Positions 1 to 6,262 of a DNA stretch of 8,329 nt are shown here, piece by piece. The notes under the pieces are model-generated. The model did not search any database, was not told the DNA's origin, and saw only the letters and a list, made by a program, of their open reading frames with translations. Each line of letters begins with the position of its first letter. Position 1 is the stretch's first letter. The position numbers were made by a program, and so were the translations under genes. This stretch comes from Acidobacteriota bacterium (GTDB taxonomy: Bacteria; Acidobacteriota; Vicinamibacteria; Vicinamibacterales; UBA2999), in contig JADZBZ010000445.1 in assembly GCA_020851835.1 (NCBI GenBank), forward strand, positions 1 through 8,329, read 5' to 3'.

Positions 1-1
1 C

Positions 2-1369
2 ACGCACGGCGCGTTCCACTGGGAACTGGCGTTTCCCGAGGTGTTCGTCGACGCCGCCGGCCGACCGCGCCCCGACGCCGGTTTCGACGCCGTGCTGGGC
101 AATCCACCCTGGGAGATGCTGCGCGCCGACACGGGCGATTCGGAGCGCCGCAGCGAGTCGCGCGGCCAGGTGCGGGCGCGGCTCGCCTTCGCGCGCGGCT
201 CGGCGCAGTACCCTCTCCTGCCTCGCGGTCACATCAATCAGTACCAGCTCTTCATCACGCGGGCGCTCGACCTGCTCAGGCCGGGTGGTCGATTCGGACT
301 CATCCTGCCGTCGGGCCTTCAGACCGACGTTGGCAGCGCCGACCTCCGGCGGGCGCTGCTCGACAGCTGCCAGCTCAACACGTGGCTGGCGTTCGACAAC
401 CGCACGGCGATATTCCCCATTCATCGCAGCGTCCGATTCCTGCTGGTTGGCGGCGCCAGAGGCGGACGGACCGACACGTTGCCCATCCAGGCCCGGTTGA
501 CCGATGCGTCGGCGCTGGCGGCGCTGCCCGACGACCCGAGGACCGAGGCCCACCCATCGGAGATTCGGCTGACGCGCGAGTTCCTCTCGCGCTGGGATTC
601 CGCCCACCTAACCATGCCCGCGCTCGCGTCGCCGCTCGACGTGAGCGTCGCCTGGCGCGCGCTGCAGGCACCCCCTCTCGCCTCACTCACCGGCTGGTCC
701 GTGTGCTTCGGGCGAGAGCTGAACGCCACCGACGACCGAGCGCACTTCGTGCGATACCGTGCGTCCAGCGGTGTGGCAGCGGCCGCGCTGCTGCCGGTGG
801 TGGACGGCCGGCACCTGCGCCCGTTCGGCGTCGATCTCGACTCGGTCACCCGGGGCATTCGCGGTGAAGACGCGTCACGGCTGCTGGCGGCGGCCTCCAG
901 CTTCGGCCGCTCGCGTCTCGCCTACAGGGACGTGGCCGGCGCGACCAACCGGTTGACGCTGATAGCGGCCGTGCTGCCGGCGGGCGTCGTCTCCACGCAC
1001 ACCGTCTTCTGCGCCAAGCAGCCCCTGCTGGATCGGGACGCGTGGTGCCTGGTCGGCCTGCTCAACAGCCTGGTGGTCAACTTCCTCGTGCGGCTGCAGA
1101 TGAGCACGCACGTCACCGCCGCGCTGATGGCGCGGCTACCGGTACCGCGGCCCACGGCGGGCTCGTCCGAGTGGGCCGGGTTGGCGGACCTGGCCACCGC
1201 GTTGAGCGTGCGTCGCGACCCGGAAGACGACCTCGACCGCTACGCGCGGCTCAACGCGCTGGCGTCGCGCCTCTACCACCTCACCGCGGACGAGCACGCG
1301 CACGTCGTGTCGTCGTTTCCGCTGCTCTCCGATTCGGCGCGATCTCGTTGTGTCGACGCATACCGGTGA
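2..1369 (+). CDS. Eco57I/TaqI-like N6-adenine DNA methylase, C-terminal part (5' end outside window)
   Basis: The reading frame is open from base 2, so the gene begins upstream; 455 residues are visible. The first codons give FHWELAFPEVF, the segment that in Eco57I-type enzymes comes just before catalytic motif IV. Motif IV follows as GNPPWE, with NPPW at fragment residues 34-37, the signature of amino-methyltransferases acting on adenine N6. Next come the family hallmarks INQYQLFITRAL, LLRPGGRFGLILPSG and FDNRTAIFPIHRSVRF. From about residue 265 a TaqI-like target-recognition region is visible (LLPVVDGRHLRPFG, RLAYRDVAG, then LLNSLVVNFLVR and MARLPVPRP). The C-terminus (LYHLTADEHAHVVSSFPLL) looks natural, not truncated. 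SAM-binding motif I and any nuclease or helicase domain would lie upstream, so a solitary methylase, a type IIG enzyme and a methylase of a multigene defence locus cannot be told apart here. A GTG at 41 is an internal codon, not the start. The stop lies 3 bases from the convergent DUF1634 gene. Confidence 0.9.
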   Translation, partial: THGAFHWELAFPEVFVDAAGRPRPDAGFDAVLGNPPWEMLRADTGDSERRSESRGQVRARLAFARGSAQYPLLPRGHINQYQLFITRALDLLRPGGRFGLILPSGLQTDVGSADLRRALLDSCQLNTWLAFDNRTAIFPIHRSVRFLLVGGARGGRTDTLPIQARLTDASALAALPDDPRTEAHPSEIRLTREFLSRWDSAHLTMPALASPLDVSVAWRALQAPPLASLTGWSVCFGRELNATDDRAHFVRYRASSGVAAAALLPVVDGRHLRPFGVDLDSVTRGIRGEDASRLLAAASSFGRSRLAYRDVAGATNRLTLIAAVLPAGVVSTHTVFCAKQPLLDRDAWCLVGLLNSLVVNFLVRLQMSTHVTAALMARLPVPRPTAGSSEWAGLADLATALSVRRDPEDDLDRYARLNALASRLYHLTADEHAHVVSSFPLLSDSARSRCVDAYR

Positions 1370-1372
1370 CCG

Positions 1373-1636
1373 CTACTGCGCGCCGGCCCAGGCGCTGAAG
1401 GCTATCACCGCGAGAATGGCGAGGGTCATGGCCGCCGAGCCGCGATCCCCCGCGCGCAGATAGCGCGCACACGCGACGACGACGCGCGTCACCGGCGTGA
1501 GAATGAGCAGGAGCAGGCCCGCGTGCAGCAAACCGAGCACCGCCTCGGACCCGGGCCAGGCCCAGCGGGCGAGGAGCCCGCACCCAAGCAGCGCCGTGTA
1601 GAGGTGTCCGTTCATTACGAACAGGCGCTCGATCAT
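1373..1636 (-). CDS. DUF1634 family small membrane protein
   Basis: This 87-residue protein begins MIERLFVMNGHLYTALL and has three hydrophobic stretches at about residues 11-27, 33-50 and 67-85. The segment LLHAGLLLLILTPVTRVVV, followed by a short charged turn (RAGDRGS) and a final helix, matches my memory of the DUF1634 pattern (GLLLLIATPVARV...). Its ATG overlaps the TGA of the upstream TauE/SafE-like gene as ATGA (1636-1633), so the two are very probably translationally coupled. DUF1634 genes commonly sit beside this TauE/SafE subfamily, which suggests an accessory subunit of the permease; the molecular role is unknown. It is somewhat shorter than the DUF1634 proteins I recall. The frame continues upstream inside the permease gene without protein-like sequence, so the coupled ATG is chosen as start. 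Confidence 0.82.
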   Translation of the reverse strand: MIERLFVMNGHLYTALLGCGLLARWAWPGSEAVLGLLHAGLLLLILTPVTRVVVACARYLRAGDRGSAAMTLAILAVIAFSAWAGAQ

Positions 1637-2463
1637 GGCAACCGCCACACCATGGCCGCCGCCACGACCAGCAGGACGGCGGCGAGCAGGGTCTTCAAGC
1701 GGCGCGGCGCCTGGCGCTGGCCGAATCGCAGGCCGAACGCCGACCCCGCGCGAACGCCGATCACCGCCGAAGCGGCCAGTGCGGGCAGCAGCAGGCCGCG
1801 CCCGAAGTACACGAGCGCGCCCGAGGTTGCGGTGACGCCGACCATGAAGGCGCTGGTCGACGATGCCACGCGCAGCGGAAGGCCGCACCAGCCGTTGAGA
1901 ATGGGCACCTTGACGACGGCGCCGCCGATGCCGAGCAGCGTGGCCAGGTTGCCGGCCACAAACGACGTGCCAACAGCCAGCGGCAAGCGGGTCACGCGGT
2001 AGGCGACGGTCTCTCCCGTGGCGTCGTCCAGGAAGCGAGCGCCCCACGGGCCCAGGTCGGCGGAGGCCGGCAGGTTGTTGCGATGGTCGCGGCGGAGGAA
2101 CGTGAGCACGCTCATCGTGGTCATGACGGCGCTGAAGGCGATCATCAGCGCGCGCACCGGCACGAACACGGCGGTGAGGCTGCCGAGGAGCCCGCCCACC
2201 ACCGTCGCCAGTTCGAGCAGGAAACCGAAGCGCAGGTTGATGGTCTCGTGGCCCGATGGCGAGGCCGATACCGCGTTCGACGTGGCGATGACGGTAGCGA
2301 GGCTGACGGCCACCGCTTGCGGCATCGGCACACCGAGCCCCTGGACGAGCACCGGCACGAGGAACGCGCCGCCACCGATGCCGAGCATCGCGCCCAGCGC
2401 GCCCGCCACCATGCCGGCTGCCGCCGTCAGCAGGGCGGGCGCAAGAGCGGCGTCGCTGAGCAT
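1633..2463 (-). CDS. sulfite exporter TauE/SafE family permease
   Basis: This 276-residue polytopic inner-membrane protein shows the internal duplication typical of TauE/SafE transporters. The first half carries GAMLGIGGGAFLVPVLV (GIGGG at residues 28-32). The second half carries the matching ATLLGIGGAVVKVPILN (GIGGA at 178-182), followed by ASSTSAFMVG. I expect seven to eight membrane helices. A central hydrophilic loop (about residues 124-160, ending ETVAYRVTRLPL) separates the halves and resembles the TauE subgroup encoded with DUF1634 proteins. The family exports or imports sulfite, sulfoacetate and related organic anions, but substrate cannot be read from sequence and no sulfur-metabolism gene is nearby. 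It starts 10 bases after the PanE-like stop, with a weak purine-rich stretch (GGACCGGA) before the ATG, and its stop overlaps the DUF1634 start, so all three genes are probably one leftward operon. Confidence 0.93.
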   Translation of the reverse strand: MLSDAALAPALLTAAAGMVAGALGAMLGIGGGAFLVPVLVQGLGVPMPQAVAVSLATVIATSNAVSASPSGHETINLRFGFLLELATVVGGLLGSLTAVFVPVRALMIAFSAVMTTMSVLTFLRRDHRNNLPASADLGPWGARFLDDATGETVAYRVTRLPLAVGTSFVAGNLATLLGIGGAVVKVPILNGWCGLPLRVASSTSAFMVGVTATSGALVYFGRGLLLPALAASAVIGVRAGSAFGLRFGQRQAPRRLKTLLAAVLLVVAAAMVWRLP

Positions 2464-2473
2464 TCCGGTCCGT

Positions 2474-3406
2474 CTACGCGCGCGGGTTGCCGGCTTCCCA
2501 GGGCTTGAGAGCCGAGTACAGCGTGGAAACGATGGGCACGGGCACGCCGTGAGCCGCTGCCCGGCGGATGGCCGCGCCCTGCAGCGCCTCGACCTCGATG
2601 CGCTTGCCCTGTTCGAGGTCGACCAGCAGCGACGACCGCGTCGAGGCCGGGATGTTGGTCATGTACTCGTCGAGCCGTTCGAAGCGGTCGGGCGACAGGG
2701 CCACCCCTTCGGCCCCGGCGATGGCGGCGACTTCTCGAGCGGCCGCATGGAACATGTCACGAATCTGCGGGAACCTCCAGATGTACCCGATGGGCAGGCG
2801 CGCGACACCCGTGAAGCCCGAGAAGGGCACGAGGTAGACGAACTTGTCCCACAGGGGCGTCCGCGCGTCGGGCACCGCGGTGACCTGGATGTCGGCCGGC
2901 GCCATCGCGTCGGCCAGTGCCTGCACGCGCGGGGTCAGGCCCGGCGTCCCGAACACCTCGCCGAAGATGATCGACCGGTGCACACCGGTCTGCTCGATGA
3001 GCCCCGGGGCCTGGAGCGCCGTCGCGACGTAGGTCGCGCCACCGAGCACGCGATTCTGCCCCACCAGGGCGGCGAGTTGCGCCACGTTGTCCACGCCGTT
3101 CTGCAGTGTGAGCACCACCGTCGCCTTGCCGATCAGCGGAGGAATCAGCGGAAAGGCCGTGTCGTTGTCGTACGCCTTCACGGCCACGATCACGACGTCG
3201 ACGGGGCCGACCACCGTCGTGTCGGATTCGGCCGGCGCCCGGACGAGGAAGTCGCCAAGCTTGGCGCTACGGATTTCGAGGCCGCGCTCGCGGATCGCGT
3301 CACGATGCGCGCCGCGCGCGATGAAGGTGACGTCGTGGCCGGCGCGTGCCAGTCGCGCCCCGAAGTAGCCGCCCACCGCCCCGGATCCGAGTATGGCAAA
3401 CCGCAT
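2474..3406 (-). CDS. 2-dehydropantoate 2-reductase (ketopantoate reductase, PanE/ApbA) family protein
   Basis: From MRFAILGSGAVGGYFGARLA the protein has 310 residues, the usual family length (about 300). The N-terminal Rossmann domain opens with GSGAVGG (residues 7-13) for NADP(H). AVKAYDND (Lys77) and QNGVDN (Asn103) match conserved active-site positions. The C-terminal helical domain has the expected catalytic lysine in LWDKFVYL (Lys188), a serine pair in TRSSL (258-259) and a family-style glutamate in GKRIEVEALQG (Glu271). Canonical enzymes reduce ketopantoate to pantoate for coenzyme A synthesis. Here the two Asn that normally follow the lysine and contact substrate appear replaced by Leu192 and Ser196, so the substrate may differ. 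An in-frame ATG five codons upstream (3421) is possible; I prefer 3406 because it places the glycine motif at the normal distance. It is probably first gene of the operon with the TauE-like and DUF1634 genes, and divergent from the amidohydrolase. Confidence 0.88.
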   Translation of the reverse strand: MRFAILGSGAVGGYFGARLARAGHDVTFIARGAHRDAIRERGLEIRSAKLGDFLVRAPAESDTTVVGPVDVVIVAVKAYDNDTAFPLIPPLIGKATVVLTLQNGVDNVAQLAALVGQNRVLGGATYVATALQAPGLIEQTGVHRSIIFGEVFGTPGLTPRVQALADAMAPADIQVTAVPDARTPLWDKFVYLVPFSGFTGVARLPIGYIWRFPQIRDMFHAAAREVAAIAGAEGVALSPDRFERLDEYMTNIPASTRSSLLVDLEQGKRIEVEALQGAAIRRAAAHGVPVPIVSTLYSALKPWEAGNPRA

Positions 3407-3469
3407 GTCGTCTAGCAGCATACCGCGCCCGGCTCAGGCGACCCGGCGAACGCCCGCCGCGGCACGCAG

Positions 3470-3478
3470 TGCTAGAAT
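3470..3478 (+). promoter_or_regulatory. extended -10 promoter for the amidohydrolase, predicting a leaderless transcript
   Basis: TGCTAGAAT reads as an extended -10 (TGn followed by TAGAAT at 3473-3478). Initiation is normally 6-8 bases after the hexamer, which falls at about 3484-3486, on the ATG at 3485. There is no Shine-Dalgarno sequence in the six bases between hexamer and ATG, which fits a leaderless mRNA. I see no -35 match at the usual spacing; extended -10 promoters can do without one. Confidence 0.5.
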
Positions 3479-3484
3479 CGGCCG

Positions 3485-5212
3485 ATGGCGGCCCGCCTGA
3501 CGGCCTACCTCGTCGCGTTCATCGTGGGCGTGACGTTCATTGCCGGCCTCATCGTCGGGGCCCAGCGTGCCGATGATGGCCCGATTGACCTCATCATCGT
3601 GAACGGCAAGGTCTTCACGGGCGATGAGGCGTCGGCCGAAGCGGTCGCCGTACAGGGCAACAAGGTGCTGCGCGTCGGCACGAACCGCGAGATTCAGCGC
3701 CTGGCTCGCGCGCAGACCACGGTCATCGACGCGCGGGGCGGCAGCGTCCTGCCGGGCTTCAACGACGCGCACCTGCACCTGCTGAGCGGCGGTCTGGCGC
3801 TCGACCAGGTCAGCCTGGACGAGGCCACGACGGTCGAAGCCATCAGGCAGACCATTCGCGCGTGGGCCGACGTCAACCCGACGCACCCATGGATTCGCGG
3901 GCGCGGCTGGCGGTATGCGCCGTTCGGCGGCGCGCTGCCCACGCGTCAGTTCCTCGATCAATTGGTGCCCGACCGGCCCGCCTACCTGGTGGCCTTCGAC
4001 GGACACACGGGCTGGGCCAACTCGGCGGCGCTGGCCCTGGCCGGCATCACTCGCACGACCGAGGATCCCGTCAACGGCCTGATCGTGCGCGATCAGCGGG
4101 GCGAACCGACAGGCGTGCTCGAAGAAGCCGCCATGGGGTTGATGAGCCGTGTTCTGCCGGCGCCCTCGCGCGACGAGCGGCTCTCGGCCGCCCGCGCCGC
4201 GATTGTCGAAGCCAACCGGGTGGGGATCACGAGCGTCCAGAACGCAGGGGGCTCGGTCGATGACCTGGAACTCTACGGCGAATTGCGCCGGCGGGGTGAC
4301 TTGACGGTGCGCGTGTACCAGGCATTGTCGGTGGATCGGGATGCGACTCCCCAGGACCTGGATGCGCTCGACCAGGCGCGTGTGCGCTTCAGTGACGACG
4401 CCGTGCTCAAGACCGGAGCGGTCGAAATCGTGGCTGATGGCGTCGTCGAAACCCGGACGGCCGCCATGCTCGAGCCGTATGCGGGGAGCACCGACCGAGG
4501 GCACCTGCGAATGGGCCCGGCCGATCTCACCCGGCTGGTGACCGAACTCGACCGCCGTGGCTGGCAGGTGATGACGCACGCGATTGGCGACGCGGCCGTG
4601 CGCGCCACGCTCGACGCGTACGAAGCCGCGCAGTCGGCCAACGCCGCCCCGCCCCGTGGCCGCCGCCACCGGATCGAGCACATCGAAGCCCCTGACCCGG
4701 AGGACGTCTCACGCTTCGGTGCCCTGGGCGTGGTGGCCAGCCTCCAGCCGGCCCACGGCGTCCCTCCCGCGGCCGACGACCCCTGGGCAGCCAATCTGGG
4801 TGCCGACCGCGCCGCGCGCGGGTGGATGTCCGGCAGTCTGCTGAAGGCCGGGGCACGTCTCGCGTTTGGTTCGGACTGGCCCGTCGTCGGTCTCGACCCC
4901 CTCCTTGGCATTTTCGTGGCGGTGAACCGGACTTCGGTGGACGGCGAGCCCGACGGGGGTTGGGGGCCGGACGAGCGCTTGTCGCTGGCCGAGGCCATTC
5001 GCGCCTTCACCAGCGGCGGCGCCTGGGCCTCGTTCGACGACCAGCGGAAGGGGGCGATCGAGCGCGACATGCTGGCCGACATCGTCATCCTCTCGGAAGA
5101 CGTGTTCGCCCTGCCGCCCGAGTCGCTGCTCGAGGCCCAGGTGGTCGTGACCATCATGGACGGCAAGGTGGTCTACCGGCGGCGCGACACCACCGAGCCG
5201 ACCGAACACTAG
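3485..5212 (+). CDS. YtcJ-like metal-dependent amidohydrolase (amidohydrolase 3 family), membrane-anchored or exported
   Basis: This 575-residue enzyme is full length for the YtcJ/NfdA-type branch of the amidohydrolase superfamily. Residues 5-26 are a hydrophobic helix ending IVGA before Gln27, usable as a membrane anchor or a cleavable signal peptide, so the enzyme probably acts outside the cytoplasm. The small beta domain follows (DLIIVNGKVFTG, DARGGSVLPGFNDAH). Metal-ligand motifs of the TIM barrel are DAHLHL (His96, His98), MTHAIGD (His365), RIEHIEA (His399) and FGSDWP (Asp464). The C-terminus returns to the beta domain (LADIVILSEDV...VVTIMDGKVVYR). Where many relatives have a lysine before the ADG-TRTAAMLEPY stretch, this protein has Glu314. 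Family members hydrolyse amides such as N-substituted formamides, but most have no known substrate and none can be assigned here. The gene appears to be transcribed alone: 102 bases separate it from the next gene. Confidence 0.92.
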   Translation: MAARLTAYLVAFIVGVTFIAGLIVGAQRADDGPIDLIIVNGKVFTGDEASAEAVAVQGNKVLRVGTNREIQRLARAQTTVIDARGGSVLPGFNDAHLHLLSGGLALDQVSLDEATTVEAIRQTIRAWADVNPTHPWIRGRGWRYAPFGGALPTRQFLDQLVPDRPAYLVAFDGHTGWANSAALALAGITRTTEDPVNGLIVRDQRGEPTGVLEEAAMGLMSRVLPAPSRDERLSAARAAIVEANRVGITSVQNAGGSVDDLELYGELRRRGDLTVRVYQALSVDRDATPQDLDALDQARVRFSDDAVLKTGAVEIVADGVVETRTAAMLEPYAGSTDRGHLRMGPADLTRLVTELDRRGWQVMTHAIGDAAVRATLDAYEAAQSANAAPPRGRRHRIEHIEAPDPEDVSRFGALGVVASLQPAHGVPPAADDPWAANLGADRAARGWMSGSLLKAGARLAFGSDWPVVGLDPLLGIFVAVNRTSVDGEPDGGWGPDERLSLAEAIRAFTSGGAWASFDDQRKGAIERDMLADIVILSEDVFALPPESLLEAQVVVTIMDGKVVYRRRDTTEPTEH

Positions 5213-5243
5213 TGTCACGTCTCAGAGATTCGTTGTGCGTCGA

Positions 5244-5267
5244 GGGCGGCACTGCGCCCGGCCGCCC
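5244..5267 (+). terminator. possible GC hairpin after the amidohydrolase gene
   Basis: GGGCGGC (5244-5250) and GCCGCCC (5261-5267) form a perfect 7-bp stem with a 10-base loop, 31 bases after the amidohydrolase stop. No T-run follows, so it is not a classical intrinsic terminator, and in DNA this GC-rich such a stem could occur by chance. A competing 5-bp stem (GGGCG with CGCCC) exists inside it. The remainder of the 102-base gap, up to the next ATG, shows no convincing promoter or ribosome binding site. Confidence 0.25.
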
Positions 5268-5314
5268 CACCAGGGAACCGCCCTCCGCCTGCGCTCGTCA
5301 CAGCTGACGTTCCC

Positions 5315-6262
5315 ATGCGTTCCTTCCTTGTCGCGCTGGCGGCGATCGCCTCACTCACTACCAGCCTGCCGGCCACGCGACAAACCTCGGACCTCGACCG
5401 CCTGATGGAACGGGTGCTGGCGCGTCGCGACGAGAACTGGAAGAAGCTCCAGCAGTACGTCCTCGACGAGCGCGAAACGTTCGACCTGGCCGGTCCGGGC
5501 GGCGCCCGGCTCTACGGCTTCAGGCACGACTACACGTGGTTCCTGCGCGAGGGCGTGTTCATCCGGAGTCCGGTGCGGGTAGACGGGGTCGCGCTGAGCG
5601 AGGCCGAGCGCCGCAAGGCCGAGGCCGACTGGCTGCGAGGCGAGCGCCGCCGGGCCGAGCGCGAGACCCGCAGACGGGCGGAGCGCGCCGGGGCTCCAGA
5701 CGCGGCCACCTCCTCCGCCGCCGGGCCGACGGGCGGCGCCGAATCCACGCCCGGCGCAGATGCCACCGCCGCCGCGCTCGAGCCCGGCTTCGTGTCGTTC
5801 GCCTACTTCCTGCGCTTCAAGTTCGAGCCCGGCCGCTACGCGCTGGCGGGCCGCGAAACCGTAGACGGCCGCAGCGCGCTCGAGATCGAGTACTACCCCG
5901 AGGGCCTGTTTCACGAGGGCCGGACGCGCCCCAACCGCCGCACGCGCGATCGCGACGAGGAGGTCGAGAACAAGATGAACAAGGTGTCGCTCATCACGCT
6001 CTGGATAGACCGCGAGCGGCAGCAGATTCTCAAGTACACGTTCGACGACATCGACCTGGACTTCCTGCCGGGCCGCTCCATTGCCCGCGTGGACGATGTG
6101 AAGGCGACCATGCGCATGGGACAGCCGTTTCCGGACGTGTGGCTGCCGCGCGACATCGAGATGCGGTTCCGCCTGACCCTGGCTGTCGGCTCGGTCGACG
6201 CTCGCTACCGGGTCGAGTATCACGACTACCGCCTGGCGGACGTCACCTACAAGATCCGCTGA
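5315..6262 (+). CDS. exported protein of unknown function, probable LolA-like fold
   Basis: This 315-residue protein starts with a signal peptide (MRSFLVALAAIASLTTSLPA, cleavage likely near residue 20-22), so it is probably periplasmic. The first domain (about 25-95) is a helix followed by strands (NWKKLQQYVLDERETF, YTWFLREGVFIRSPV). Residues 96-125 are a highly charged Arg/Glu/Ala helix, and 126-157 a low-complexity Ala/Gly/Ser/Thr/Pro linker. The second half (158-315) alternates strands: FAYFLRFKFEPGRYALAGRE, ALEIEYYPEG, LITLWIDRERQQILKYTF, WLPRDIEMRFRLTLA and ARYRVEYHDYR. The motif of a carried residue described by lines such as 'LWIDRERQQILKYTF' resembles the half-barrel of LolA/LolB-like lipoprotein-binding proteins, but this is a fold-level impression, not a family match. 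Its stop overlaps the ATG of the Omp85 gene by one base (TGATG), implying translational coupling and a joint role at the outer membrane. No Shine-Dalgarno sequence precedes the ATG; it is chosen because the signal peptide follows directly. Confidence 0.72.
   Translation: MRSFLVALAAIASLTTSLPATRQTSDLDRLMERVLARRDENWKKLQQYVLDERETFDLAGPGGARLYGFRHDYTWFLREGVFIRSPVRVDGVALSEAERRKAEADWLRGERRRAERETRRRAERAGAPDAATSSAAGPTGGAESTPGADATAAALEPGFVSFAYFLRFKFEPGRYALAGRETVDGRSALEIEYYPEGLFHEGRTRPNRRTRDRDEEVENKMNKVSLITLWIDRERQQILKYTFDDIDLDFLPGRSIARVDDVKATMRMGQPFPDVWLPRDIEMRFRLTLAVGSVDARYRVEYHDYRLADVTYKIR

Noticed and set aside
1637..2047. Upstream extension of the DUF1634 reading frame within the permease gene
   Set aside because: The extension is antisense-free but is out-of-frame shadow of the permease, and the ATGA overlap gives a natural start at 1636.
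2018..3415. 465-residue open frame on the plus strand opposite the PanE-like and TauE-like genes
   Set aside because: Composition is dominated by Arg, His, Gly and Pro with no recognisable domain, while the opposite strand encodes two clear families. It is a byproduct of GC-rich codon use.
3422..3484. Search for a minus-strand promoter of the PanE-like gene in the divergent gap
   Set aside because: No hexamer pair or extended -10 in proper position was convincing on that strand, so none is listed.
3434..4681. 415-residue open frame on the minus strand inside the amidohydrolase gene
   Set aside because: It is antisense to a strongly supported enzyme, is Arg/His/Gly-rich, and shows no motif.
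5536..6261. Upstream extension of the Omp85 reading frame
   Set aside because: The frame is open, but before 6262 its translation is Arg/Gly/Pro-rich shadow sequence of the LolA-like gene; the coupled ATG is the sensible start.
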